DNA from: Planktothrix sp. FACHB-1365
GTDB lineage: Bacteria > Cyanobacteriota > Cyanobacteriia > Cyanobacteriales > Microcoleaceae
Length of the DNA: 64,000 nt
Assembly (NCBI RefSeq): GCF_014697575.1
Contig: NZ_JACJSC010000025.1
Coordinates: 1-64,000, forward strand
Direction of reading: 5' to 3'
Within the stretch, counting starts at the first letter, position 1. Each line of letters opens with the position of its first letter. The notes beneath the pieces are model-generated. The model worked only from the letters and a program-made list of their open reading frames with translations. It did not search any database and was not told the origin of the DNA. Both the position numbers and the translations under genes were made by a program. Positions 34,707 through 42,964 of this stretch are shown in pieces.

Positions 34707-35259
34707 AATCAATAATTTCAGGGGCAGTTGATAAAGTTTCTGCCACGACTTTCATCCCATCTAATTCTGCCGAATTCCAAACATGAGGATGTTGACAATG
34801 ATGAGCAATTAATAAACCCCAAAGTTCGTTAGAAACAATAACAGGAACGACTAAATTGGCACGAATAGAAAGACTGCGTAAAAAATTTTGATGACAAGGA
34901 TGAAGAGATTCAGTTTCAATATCCGTGATCGCCGTAATTCTTCCATTTTGATAATCCTGAGCATATTGATGATTAAAACACTCATCTGCACCTGTAGAAC
35001 CATAGATTGATAAGGTGGCATTGCTCAACGATTCAAAGGTGACTTGCCCTTTCCATTGAGAATAAAAATAATATAAAATAACCCGATCACATTTCAGTTG
35101 AGTTCTCAGTTTATCCAGTTCTTTTTGGATTAAAGTATCTCGTCCCATGCTTGTTTTCAACCGCCGTGCAAATCGTTGTAAACCCGGATCGGCTGAATCT
35201 GGTTTATGTTCAAAGTCTTCGATGTTGTTGAATTCGTTTGGAGTTGAAGAAAAATTCAT
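34696..35259 (-). CDS. Solo GAF-domain protein with DXCF-type cyanobacteriochrome motifs
   Basis: A 187-residue protein that is essentially one GAF domain (about 45-180) with an acidic N-terminal lead. It contains ADECFNHQYAQDYQNGRI and, 28 residues after the DECF cysteine, a second cysteine in HPCHQNFLRSLSIRANLVVPV. In DXCF cyanobacteriochromes such as TePixJ the two bilin-linking cysteines are also 28 apart and the second is followed by His. LWGLLIAHHC is also typical of phytochrome-like GAFs. So it may bind phycocyanobilin as a blue/green photosensor. There is no output domain; it may act with the two neighbouring kinases, whose genes converge on it. Chromophore binding is inference. Confidence 0.8.
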   Translation of the reverse strand: MNFSSTPNEFNNIEDFEHKPDSADPGLQRFARRLKTSMGRDTLIQKELDKLRTQLKCDRVILYYFYSQWKGQVTFESLSNATLSIYGSTGADECFNHQYAQDYQNGRITAITDIETESLHPCHQNFLRSLSIRANLVVPVIVSNELWGLLIAHHCQHPHVWNSAELDGMKVVAETLSTAPEIIDFKK

Positions 35260-35373
35260 TTGGGGCTAATAAAATCATATTTCAGTTGATTATTTTATCA
35301 TAAACTTATAATATTAAGCCGATGACTGAGCGATTTTTAATTTAATTTAAACTTTTCTTGAGATTGACAGCTT

Positions 35374-36165
35374 ATGCTTACAAAGGAACAGCAACAGGAA
35401 TTATTAACCCTATTGTTCTCATTAATTAGCGAGTTTGGGACTCGAATTTTGATATCAATCCTGATTTTATTATTGGGTTTGTGGTTAGCAAAATTTATAC
35501 AACGTTTGAGTCAACGTTTAATGATTCGGGCACAATTGGAGCCAACGCTAATTCGATTTCTAGTCAACTTAATTTATATTGCGGCGGTTACTTTTGTCGT
35601 GTTGGCAACTCTGGGAAAACTCGGAATTCAAACCACATCTTTTATTGCTGTTTTAGGGGCGGCTGGGTTAGCAATTGGTTTAGCCTTACAAGGGTCTTTA
35701 TCCAATTTTGCGTCCGGTGTGTTTATGATTATTTTCCGACCCTTTAAAGTTCACGATTATATTGAAGGAGGCGGAGTCGAAGGAACCGTTGAGGAAATTT
35801 CAATTTTTACAACTCTTTTAACCACACCCGACAACAAAATTATTATTATTCCCAATAGTAAACTTTACGGCGATAAAATTGTTAATCACTCTATTCAACC
35901 CATGCGCCGTGTAGATTTAAAATTGAATTTCAGTTATAATACTAATCTGGAGCAACTTCGAGAATTATTTCTGACTCTCGTTCAAGCTGATCAACGAATT
36001 CTCTCAGAACCTACACCTGGTCTGGAGGTTCAGGAAATTGCGGGGAGTGGGATTAAGATTTTATTAACAGTTTGGGTGGCGACTCCTGACTACTCTCTGG
36101 TACGTTCCGATCTCAATGAACGTCTGAAACAAAGCTTAGATGCTCAGGGGATTTTATTAGTTTAA
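35374..36165 (+). CDS. Small-conductance mechanosensitive channel (MscS family)
   Basis: A 263-residue inner-membrane channel that releases osmolytes under tension. Three hydrophobic helices occupy about 15-105; the third is the Gly/Ala-rich pore helix FIAVLGAAGLAIGLALQGSLSNFASGVF. The beta domain follows: FRPFKVHDYIEGGGVEGTVEEISIFTTLLTTPDNKIIIIPNSKLYGDKIVNHS, then a mixed C-terminal domain. Length is that of minimal MscS. It stands alone, with an ATG start. Confidence 0.95.
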   Translation: MLTKEQQQELLTLLFSLISEFGTRILISILILLLGLWLAKFIQRLSQRLMIRAQLEPTLIRFLVNLIYIAAVTFVVLATLGKLGIQTTSFIAVLGAAGLAIGLALQGSLSNFASGVFMIIFRPFKVHDYIEGGGVEGTVEEISIFTTLLTTPDNKIIIIPNSKLYGDKIVNHSIQPMRRVDLKLNFSYNTNLEQLRELFLTLVQADQRILSEPTPGLEVQEIAGSGIKILLTVWVATPDYSLVRSDLNERLKQSLDAQGILLV

Positions 36166-36244
36166 TCCGTTTATTTTTACGGTCTATCGTCACAGAATAA
36201 GTTATCAATGCTAAAATCTCTCCTAGAGTTAGGCAAACTAAATC

Positions 36245-36388
36245 ATGACATCCGACTTAGATCGTGGCATTATGAAATTTAAAGGGGCAGACAGCCCCAC
36301 TGCAATTATTGTTTCTTCTGTGCTGGTTTTGGGAGGAATTGGCTTGCTGGTTTGGTGGGCTTTACAGACCGCCTATTCCCTATCCTAA
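36245..36388 (+). CDS. 47-residue single-helix membrane protein
   Basis: I found this frame by reading the spacer. It encodes MTSDLDRGIMKFKGADSPTA, a hydrophobic helix IIVSSVLVLGGIGLLVWWAL, and a short tail ending in TAYSLS. The clean cytosolic lead plus one helix is typical of small conserved cyanobacterial membrane proteins. It lacks the ExxNxR motif of high-light-inducible proteins. I have no firm family name for it. A strong terminator follows within 40 bp. Confidence 0.7.
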   Translation: MTSDLDRGIMKFKGADSPTAIIVSSVLVLGGIGLLVWWALQTAYSLS

Positions 36389-36425
36389 AGGTAGAAATAG
36401 GAACAAAATCCGTGACTAATCTTGA

Positions 36426-36450
36426 GGATGCTGGCCAGCATCCTTTTTTT
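36426..36450 (+). terminator. Rho-independent terminator after the small membrane protein gene
   Basis: The perfect palindrome GGATGCTGGCCAGCATCC is followed at once by seven T. It lies between the 47-residue gene and the ABC transporter, and argues against starting the ABC gene upstream of it. Confidence 0.85.
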
Positions 36451-36505
36451 GTATTATACTTGTAACTTATGCGTCTTATATTGTAGTGTTTCACGACTCA
36501 AGATT

Positions 36506-38332
36506 ATGGCGACCTTTCGGGATCTCGGTCAATCTTACCGAAAATATTTATCTTTATCTATCCTAAGCATTAGTGCATCTAGTACCTTTGAACTGATTGA
36601 TTTAATGGTTCCTTATGCTATAGGACAAACGCTCAATGTCCTCTCAAATCAACCTGTTGATAAATTAACCCAATATTTGATTCAAGGAATCTCTAATTTA
36701 ACGGGAATTGCCCAAACCCCTCAGCTTTCTTTAGGAGTTTTATTAAGTTTAATATTCTGTGTTACTGTTGTTAAAGCTCCAATACAGCCTTGGTTAGGGG
36801 TTTGGTATCATTGGTTAATTACATTAAAAACTCGTCGAGATCAATATCAGAATTCTTTGCAAAAAATTCTTACCCTTCCTTTAGAGTTTTATGATGAAAA
36901 TAACCCTGGACGAATTGCTAGTCGAGTTGCAAAAGGGATTTCTAACCAAACTTGGACATATCCTGAAATTGCGGGTCAACTGATTCCTAAACTTATACGG
37001 GTCTTAGGAATTCTTGTAATTATTGCCTGGATTTCCTGGCCGATTGCTATCTTCTTTTTATTGTCTTTTATGCTAATTTTGGTTTTTAGCTTAAAAACAT
37101 TGAAACGGCTAATCGACTTAGAAGAAATTATCGCCCAGTATGAAGAAAATACTGAAAGTCGCAATTCTGAGATTATTACAAATATCAAAACGGTTAAAGC
37201 ATTTGCAACGGAATCTCAGGAGTTAAAACGACAAACTACTCGTTTAAATCGCGAGTTTAAAATAGTAGTTGGTCGGATTCACAGAGGCTATGTTCATTTA
37301 ATTACTCGTCAAGCAACCTGTGTACAATTTAGTCTATTTATAGTCTTAGGATTTACCTTAGCTGCAACGATTTCAGGTTATATTTCTCTAGGGTATTTTG
37401 TCACTATCTATACTCTAGCGAGTATGGCTTATTCTGAAATTACACCGATTAGTAATATTGCAGAAGTTTTCGCCCGTCGCTATGCGTCAATGATTCGTTT
37501 ACACGAATTTATGCAGTTACCAAGGGGACAAGATGCGGGCGATTTAACGCTCAATAAAACCGAGGTTCTTGGGGAAAATTCCTATCAATTTAACGGAAAA
37601 ATAGAATTCTGTCAGGTGAGTTTTGGCTATAATCCCAATACTCCGGTTTTACAGAATATCAATTTATTGATTGAACCTTATCAAACCGTAGCCTTAGTTG
37701 GACGTTCGGGTTCAGGAAAATCAACATTAGTGAAACTGCTGTTTCGTTATTTTGAACCTGATCAGGGTCAGATTTTAATTGATGGAATTGATATTCGCAA
37801 TTTGAATATTAGGGGTTATCGTAAACGGTTGGCTATTGTGCATCAAGAGGTGGATATTTTTAATGGAACTTTGTTAGAAAATCTGACCTATGGCAATCCT
37901 CATGCAACCTTTACAGAAGTTAAAGAAGCTTGTAAAATTGCTAAAGCAGATGAGTTTATTCAACAACTTGCGAAGGGCTATTCTACCCCCGTAGGAGAAC
38001 GAGGCGTGCGGTTATCAGGCGGACAAAAACAACGGCTGGGAATTGCACGAGCCTTATTAGTAAATCCTGATATTTTAATTTTTGATGAAGCCACATCCAG
38101 TTTAGATTATGAATCAGAACGGGCGATCCAATTAGCCATGCAAAATATATTAGGAACACGCACAACCCTGATTATTGCCCATCGCTTGAGTACCATTCGA
38201 GAAGCGGATCAAATTGTAGTGTTAGATCAAGGTCAAATTGCAGAAGTGGGAACCCATGAAGCCCTGCTTCAACACCAGGGAATTTATCAACGTTTACATA
38301 CTTTACAAGAAACAGGCGAATTATTGGTTTAA
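36506..38332 (+). CDS. ABC exporter, fused permease and ATPase
   Basis: A 608-residue half-transporter. Residues 1-330 hold the six-helix membrane domain; about 360-600 the ATPase: Walker A VGRSGSGKSTLVK, signature RLSGGQKQRLGIARALL, Walker B ILIFDEATSSLD and switch His IIAHRLSTI. It resembles lipid, peptide or drug exporters of the MsbA/LapB type, and the substrate cannot be told. I start at ATG 36506 (MATFRDLGQ); an earlier start at 36422 would run through the terminator hairpin. Confidence 0.93.
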   Translation: MATFRDLGQSYRKYLSLSILSISASSTFELIDLMVPYAIGQTLNVLSNQPVDKLTQYLIQGISNLTGIAQTPQLSLGVLLSLIFCVTVVKAPIQPWLGVWYHWLITLKTRRDQYQNSLQKILTLPLEFYDENNPGRIASRVAKGISNQTWTYPEIAGQLIPKLIRVLGILVIIAWISWPIAIFFLLSFMLILVFSLKTLKRLIDLEEIIAQYEENTESRNSEIITNIKTVKAFATESQELKRQTTRLNREFKIVVGRIHRGYVHLITRQATCVQFSLFIVLGFTLAATISGYISLGYFVTIYTLASMAYSEITPISNIAEVFARRYASMIRLHEFMQLPRGQDAGDLTLNKTEVLGENSYQFNGKIEFCQVSFGYNPNTPVLQNINLLIEPYQTVALVGRSGSGKSTLVKLLFRYFEPDQGQILIDGIDIRNLNIRGYRKRLAIVHQEVDIFNGTLLENLTYGNPHATFTEVKEACKIAKADEFIQQLAKGYSTPVGERGVRLSGGQKQRLGIARALLVNPDILIFDEATSSLDYESERAIQLAMQNILGTRTTLIIAHRLSTIREADQIVVLDQGQIAEVGTHEALLQHQGIYQRLHTLQETGELLV

Positions 38333-38358
38333 TTAACAAATGGCAATTAGAGAGTTCA

Positions 38359-38391
38359 GAAACTGGGTTATTGCAGAAATCCAGTTTTTTT
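38359..38391 (+). terminator. Terminator-like degenerate family B element
   Basis: AAACTGG and CCAGTTT arms with a 14-nt loop are followed by a T-run. The surrounding AGAAACTGGGTTATT shows that this derives from a decayed family B palindrome now placed as a terminator of the ABC gene. Confidence 0.6.
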
Positions 38392-38479
38392 GACTTCTGA
38401 CAGTTGAAGACGGGCTATATTAAGATTAAAGAGGTGCAATTCATTCAATTGCAAGTTTAGGTAAGGAAGGCAGAAGAGT

Positions 38480-39382
38480 ATGTTTGAAATTAAACAAGGG
38501 TTATTTCAGTTTGAGTTTACAGATAATCATGCGATTTTAGGGGTTTCCCTAGAAGCAGACTTTGAGGACATTCGCAAACGCTATATGCGGATCGCCCGTC
38601 GTTTGCATCCTGATACTTGTCCCTTTGACAACCCCCAGGATCACGAGTTAGCCAAGCAATTATTAGCGAAGTTAGTCAGTCCGGCCTATAATCAGTTTTC
38701 AAAAGAAGGTGAACGTAAAGAATATATTCTGCTGTTAAAAACCATGGGCGATCGCACGGTCAAAGAACAGCATAACCTAAAATTACAAACGGAAGCAGCC
38801 CAAAAACTGATGCAAGCTTCTGACTATCAAACCGCTTATGAAGCTGCTATTAAAGAGTTAGCTAAAAATCAATATGAATCCCCTCAAAAAGTCTTAGAAA
38901 TTATTGGTAAAATTAGTGAGTTAAACTTAATTTATCTCCTCCGTAAAAATCAAAAAGGGGGTGTTTCTCCGGCTCCATCTGCCAAAGTGATCGATCAAAC
39001 TCCACCGCCACCTTCTGTAATGCCGAAGAAAGATTCTTTTGTTGAACAAGCTTGCCGCCGTGCAGAACAGTTAATGGCGAGTCAAAACTATGCCCAGGCA
39101 ATTTTAGAGTTAAAAGATGCCATTAAACGAGAACCCGATAATAGTCATTGTCATGGTTTATTGGGGTTAGTTTATTTAAAACAAAATCAACCGAAACTCG
39201 CTACACCCCATATTAATCGAGCCTTACAATTAAACCCAAAACAACCTCAAGCCTTAGAAGCTAAAAAACAACTGGAAAAAGCCACACCCCAAGCTGGAGC
39301 AAAAGCCAAAACAGCCCAACAAACTGCTAAAAAATCAGAAGGAGGTTTATTTGGGGGCTTATTTGGAGGGAAGAAGAAGTAG
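38480..39382 (+). CDS. J-domain and TPR protein
   Basis: A 300-residue cytosolic protein. The N-terminal J domain (about 15-85) has DNHAILGVSLEADFEDIRKRYMRIARRLHPDTCPF with the HPD motif needed to stimulate DnaK. The C-terminal part (about 190-265) contains TPR units (YAQAILELKDAIKREPDNSHCHGLLGLVYLKQNQPKLA). It ends in a Lys/Ala-rich stretch and the tail GGLFGGLFGGKKK. It is likely a DnaK co-chaperone that recruits clients through TPRs; clients are unknown. GTAAGGAAGGC lies upstream of the ATG. Confidence 0.88.
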   Translation: MFEIKQGLFQFEFTDNHAILGVSLEADFEDIRKRYMRIARRLHPDTCPFDNPQDHELAKQLLAKLVSPAYNQFSKEGERKEYILLLKTMGDRTVKEQHNLKLQTEAAQKLMQASDYQTAYEAAIKELAKNQYESPQKVLEIIGKISELNLIYLLRKNQKGGVSPAPSAKVIDQTPPPPSVMPKKDSFVEQACRRAEQLMASQNYAQAILELKDAIKREPDNSHCHGLLGLVYLKQNQPKLATPHINRALQLNPKQPQALEAKKQLEKATPQAGAKAKTAQQTAKKSEGGLFGGLFGGKKK

Positions 39383-39526
39383 AGAAGGGACGGTTGACGT
39401 TTGGCTGTTACTGGAAAACGGACAACCAACACCCGCAATGCGGTATTGTAAATATTGTAGAAAAAGTTACAAATTGCCGTTTGTAACTGGATTCTTAATG
39501 CTTAATTGTTAATTTTTACGCTCAGT

Positions 39527-40759
39527 ATGGTTTATCAACCCCCGTCGGGTGCGCGAGATTTACTTCCCCTCGATGTTACCCAAAAAGTTTGGATTGAACG
39601 GCGCTTACAACAGGTGTTTCACTGTTGGGGCTATCATCAAATTATTACCTCAACCTTGGAACGGTTGGACACGCTGATGGCTGGGGGTGCGGTACAACCC
39701 TCAACGGTGATTCAACTCCAAGATTCTGAAAATCAGGGGTTAGGACTGCGCCCTGAATTAACGGCGTCCATTGCTAGGGCGGCAGTGACTCGCATGGGGA
39801 ATCTACAATCTTGGCCCCAACGTTTGTATTACAACGCCAATGTTTTCCGCAAACAAAAGACAATTGATCAGGGACAACAGTTAGAATTTTATCAAGCAGG
39901 TGTGGAACTTTTGGGTGCTGGCGGATTACGCGCTGATTCAGAAATTCTGCTTTTATTGCGAGACTGTTTGCAAACTTTGGGGTTAAATAATACTGATTTA
40001 ATTCTGGGAGAAGCAGGTTTAACTCAATCGTTATTATCGCCTTTTCCGCCTAAAGAACGGGAAAAAGTAAGAACGGCGATCGCTAATTTAGATCGAATTG
40101 GTTTAGAATCGTTATCACTTACTTCAGAACTGCGAGAACGAGCCTTATTTTTATTTGATTTACGAGGTCGTCCAGAAACCGTATTATCCCAAGTTTCTCA
40201 ACTGGATTTAGATTCATCTCAACGACAAGCGGTAAATAACCTCAAATCCTTAATAGAATTATTGCAAAAATGTTGGGAAAATTCAAAAATTCAACCTGCA
40301 ATAACCTTAGATTTAAGTTTAGTTCAAACCTTTGATTATTATACGGGAATTGTATTTATTGCCGTCAGTGATACCGCATCCGGGGCAAGGGTATTAGGGC
40401 AGGGAGGACGTTATGACCAACTTCTCGGTCTGTATCATCCCCAAGGCAAAACAGAACCGGGAATTGGCTTCTCCTTGAATCTTGAAGACTTGCATCAAGT
40501 GTTATTGGGACAAGGTGAATTACCGCATCAAACCCCGGCTAGTGATTGGTTGGTGGTGGCCCAAACCCCAGAAGCCGATGCGGCGACTTTTGCCTATGCC
40601 AGTCAGTTAAGGCAGTCCAGCGAGTTAGTCCGGGTAGAAGTGGAGTTAGAACACCGGGAAACTGCTGAAGAGATTCGGGACTATGCTCGTCGTCGAGGCA
40701 TTGATCAAATTGCTTGGGTTGATGTTAACGGCGACCCCAAAATTGAAAAAATTGTTTAA
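39527..40759 (+). CDS. hisZ: ATP phosphoribosyltransferase regulatory subunit HisZ
   Basis: A catalytically dead histidyl-tRNA-synthetase paralogue that pairs with short HisG in the first step of histidine synthesis. It is about 410 residues. YQPPSGARDLLPLDVTQK at the start, LGLRPELTASIARAAV (motif 2 region), FYQAGVELLGAGGLRADSEI, FDYYTGIVF and GGRYDQLLGLY are present. The anticodon-binding domain of true HisS is replaced by a short C-terminal segment. hisG is not next to it. Start chosen at ATG 39527 (MVYQPPSG), seven codons inside the longest frame. Confidence 0.93.
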   Translation: MVYQPPSGARDLLPLDVTQKVWIERRLQQVFHCWGYHQIITSTLERLDTLMAGGAVQPSTVIQLQDSENQGLGLRPELTASIARAAVTRMGNLQSWPQRLYYNANVFRKQKTIDQGQQLEFYQAGVELLGAGGLRADSEILLLLRDCLQTLGLNNTDLILGEAGLTQSLLSPFPPKEREKVRTAIANLDRIGLESLSLTSELRERALFLFDLRGRPETVLSQVSQLDLDSSQRQAVNNLKSLIELLQKCWENSKIQPAITLDLSLVQTFDYYTGIVFIAVSDTASGARVLGQGGRYDQLLGLYHPQGKTEPGIGFSLNLEDLHQVLLGQGELPHQTPASDWLVVAQTPEADAATFAYASQLRQSSELVRVEVELEHRETAEEIRDYARRRGIDQIAWVDVNGDPKIEKIV

Positions 40760-40911
40760 GGGTAAAGAAGGTGAATTGTTAAACAGTTCTAATCAATTTT
40801 AGGATAACAGTTTCACCTACCCTAGACTTTTTATCCCTTGCAAATTCGTTAATTTATCGTTAACAATCAAAAAGTATTTACCCCCTATTTTTAAACAGGA
40901 GAACACTAACC

Positions 40912-41139
40912 ATGTCACATACTATTGTTACGGACATTTGTGAAGGTGTAGCTGATTGTGTTGGGGCTTGTCCCGTTGCTTGTATTCATGAAGGCCCTGG
41001 AAAAAATACAAAAGGAACGAATTGGTATTGGATTGATTTTTCCACCTGTATTGACTGCGGAATTTGTCTACAAGTTTGTCCGGTTGAAGGTGCAATTGTA
41101 GCAGAAGAACGCCCCGAATTACAGAAAACGCCTCATTAA
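40912..41139 (+). CDS. 2[4Fe-4S] bacterial-type ferredoxin
   Basis: A 75-residue electron carrier. Two cluster motifs are seen: CVGACPVACIHEG, with an additional early Cys in DICEGVADC, and CIDCGICLQVCPVEGA. The first motif is extended relative to clostridial ferredoxin, as in the cyanobacterial FdxB-like proteins. AGGAGAACACTAACC precedes the ATG. It is followed by a long inverted repeat and stands alone, so the redox partner is unknown. Confidence 0.93.
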   Translation: MSHTIVTDICEGVADCVGACPVACIHEGPGKNTKGTNWYWIDFSTCIDCGICLQVCPVEGAIVAEERPELQKTPH

Positions 41140-41187
41140 AAAGAGAATAGGGAATGGGCATTCTTGCAATAGGAATTTTACCTTTGC

Positions 41188-41214
41188 TTATTCCTTATTC
41201 CTTATTCATTATTC
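41188..41214. repeat. Heptanucleotide TTATTCC repeat
   Basis: TTATTCC is repeated about four times with drift. The block forms the right arm of a larger imperfect inverted repeat (AGAGAATAGGGAAT near 41144 with ATTCATTATTCTCT) that could end the ferredoxin transcript. Confidence 0.7.
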
Positions 41215-41224
41215 TCTATTTAAT

Positions 41225-42172
41225 ATGCAAAACGCTAATCTATTCGGTCGAGAGATTTATCAACGGATTAATAATAATATTCAGAAGGTGATGAAAGGGC
41301 AATCTTTGGCAATTAGAAAGTTATTAGCCGCCTTTGTCAGTGGGGGTCATGTCTTACTTGAAGATTATCCTGGAACCGGAAAAACTACCCTTGCTAAAGC
41401 CCTTGCTTTTTCCATTGATGCCAGTTTTAAACGGATTCAATTTACCCCCGATCTTTTACCTTCAGATATTTTAGGGGTTTCTATTTTTGACCAAAATGAA
41501 CGCAATTTTCATTTCCATGAAGGGCCGATTTTTGCTAATATTGTTCTAGCAGATGAAATTAATCGGGCTTCTCCACGTACTCAATCTGCATTATTAGAAG
41601 CAATGGCAGAATCTCAAGTCAGTATCGATGGAAATCTGAGAAAACTTAAGGATTTATTTTTTGTAATTGCCACTCAAAATCCCGTCGAATCTCGTGGGAC
41701 TTATCCTTTACCAGAAGCCCAAATGGATCGATTTGCTTTACAATTTAGTTTAGGTTATATTTTACCCGAAGATGAAGTCAATTTACTCTCAGATCAAATC
41801 GATCAAAATCCAATTGATACCCTCAAACCCTGTGTTTCCTTAGCGGAAATCTTCACGTTAAAACAACAGGTGAAACAAATTAGAATCAGTGCGGAAATGA
41901 AGCGTTATATTGTTGATTTAGTGAATGGAACTCGAACCGCAACGGATGTACAATTAGGGGCAAGTCCGAGGGCTTCTATTGCGTTAATGAAAATTGCTCA
42001 AGCGCTGGCTTTATTTGATGGCTATGAATTTGTAACTCCCGAACACATTCAAGAATTAGCAATTCCTGTTATCGCCCATCGTTTAGTCTTAGAACCCCGT
42101 TCAAGATTTACAGGAAGAACAGCCCCGGTTATTGTAGAAGAAGTTCTCAAATCTGTTCCTGTTCCTGCCTAA
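41225..42172 (+). CDS. MoxR-type AAA+ ATPase
   Basis: A 315-residue chaperone-like ATPase: Walker A LLEDYPGTGKTTLAKALAF, Walker B NIVLADEINRASPRTQSALLEAM, sensor 1 FFVIATQNPVES and arginine-finger region PLPEAQMDRFALQF, then a C-terminal lid (LGASPRASIALMKIAQAL). MoxR proteins normally sit with DUF58 and transglutaminase-like membrane proteins. Those partners are here (43672 and 45021), but a toxin-antitoxin locus and a fibrillin gene have come between. Confidence 0.95.
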   Translation: MQNANLFGREIYQRINNNIQKVMKGQSLAIRKLLAAFVSGGHVLLEDYPGTGKTTLAKALAFSIDASFKRIQFTPDLLPSDILGVSIFDQNERNFHFHEGPIFANIVLADEINRASPRTQSALLEAMAESQVSIDGNLRKLKDLFFVIATQNPVESRGTYPLPEAQMDRFALQFSLGYILPEDEVNLLSDQIDQNPIDTLKPCVSLAEIFTLKQQVKQIRISAEMKRYIVDLVNGTRTATDVQLGASPRASIALMKIAQALALFDGYEFVTPEHIQELAIPVIAHRLVLEPRSRFTGRTAPVIVEEVLKSVPVPA

Positions 42173-42218
42173 GTTGATGATTAGCGATCGCAGTAAAATC
42201 ACTTAAATTTTACTTAAA

Positions 42219-42482
42219 TTACTCGTAATGACCTCCAATGGCAAAAATATAAACATATTGATCATCAAATTTGTAAATTAGACGATCTTTTTGAGAAATT
42301 CTTCTTGACCATAACCCCGATAAATTATGTTTTAACGGTTCTGGTTTTCCGATTCCTTTAGCGGGATCACCTCTCAGCATTTATTTGATAATTTTACAAA
42401 GATTTTTATGGAGGTTTTTGTTTTTTTCCCTCAGTTCTTCATAGCTTTCCCAGGTGTTGCCCTCAAATACTAAGTATCTCAT
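42219..42482 (-). pseudogene. YoeB/Txe-type toxin gene with an internal stop
   Basis: The frame opens MRYLVFEGNTWESYEELREK 20 bp inside the antitoxin gene's 3' end, as in yefM-yoeB operons. It reads 33 residues to a TAA at 42381-42383 (codon 34), and then continues in the same frame with the typical YoeB C-terminus: GIGKPEPLKHNLSGLWSRRI, RLIYKFDDQ and a final GGHYE. Only the one codon breaks an otherwise full 87-residue toxin. The catalytic C-terminal half lies after the stop, so the toxin should be dead unless read through. Confidence 0.9.
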
Positions 42483-42735
42483 CTAGTTCTTCCTGATTGG
42501 GAGAGTAGCCTTTATTTTGGGTATGAGTTGCCATAGAATGGGTAATTTGTTCCATTAAATAGCTATTTTGTAAAACATATAAGGTTTCTTGTTGTTGTTC
42601 CCAATCTTCAGCACTAATAATAATAAAGTCTCCACTATTTTGATCGATTATTTTAAGAGGAGTATGTTGACTGATGACTTGTTCAAGAAAGCCTTGGATG
42701 TTATTTTTAAATTGAATAAACGGGATTGAATTCAT
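42463..42735 (-). CDS. Phd/YefM-type antitoxin
   Basis: A 90-residue intact antitoxin: FKNNIQGFLEQVISQHTPLKIIDQNSGDFIIISAEDWEQQQETLYVLQN matches the Phd/YefM fold, with DNA-binding N-terminus and toxin-binding C-terminus. It overlaps the start of the broken YoeB-type toxin by 20 bp. It may persist as autorepressor or anti-addiction gene. It lies on the opposite strand to the MoxR-DUF58 genes on either side. Confidence 0.9.
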   Translation of the reverse strand: MNSIPFIQFKNNIQGFLEQVISQHTPLKIIDQNSGDFIIISAEDWEQQQETLYVLQNSYLMEQITHSMATHTQNKGYSPNQEELDEILSI

Positions 42736-42964
42736 TCTTTTCTCACTTCAATGCTTGAGTTACCCTCTTATTATAACTGTAGATCAGCTAAGGCTGTAAA
42801 TCCTCTTAATGCTTGATTAGAGCAAAAAGCCTCCGAGCGCAATCTAAGTCCCATCAGCACAGTCAACACGAAAGAACCAAGAGACTTACATTTTTACTTG
42901 AAATCATCTAAAATATATCTTAGCTAAAACTTGATTGATTGAAAAGATAATCTGAAGGAATTTT

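Noticed and set aside
42740-42900. Possible transposase remnant on the minus strand
   Set aside because: A frame of about 38 codons (KSLGSFVLTVLMGLRLRSEA...) is open, but it has no recognisable motif or terminal inverted repeat, so I could not support it.
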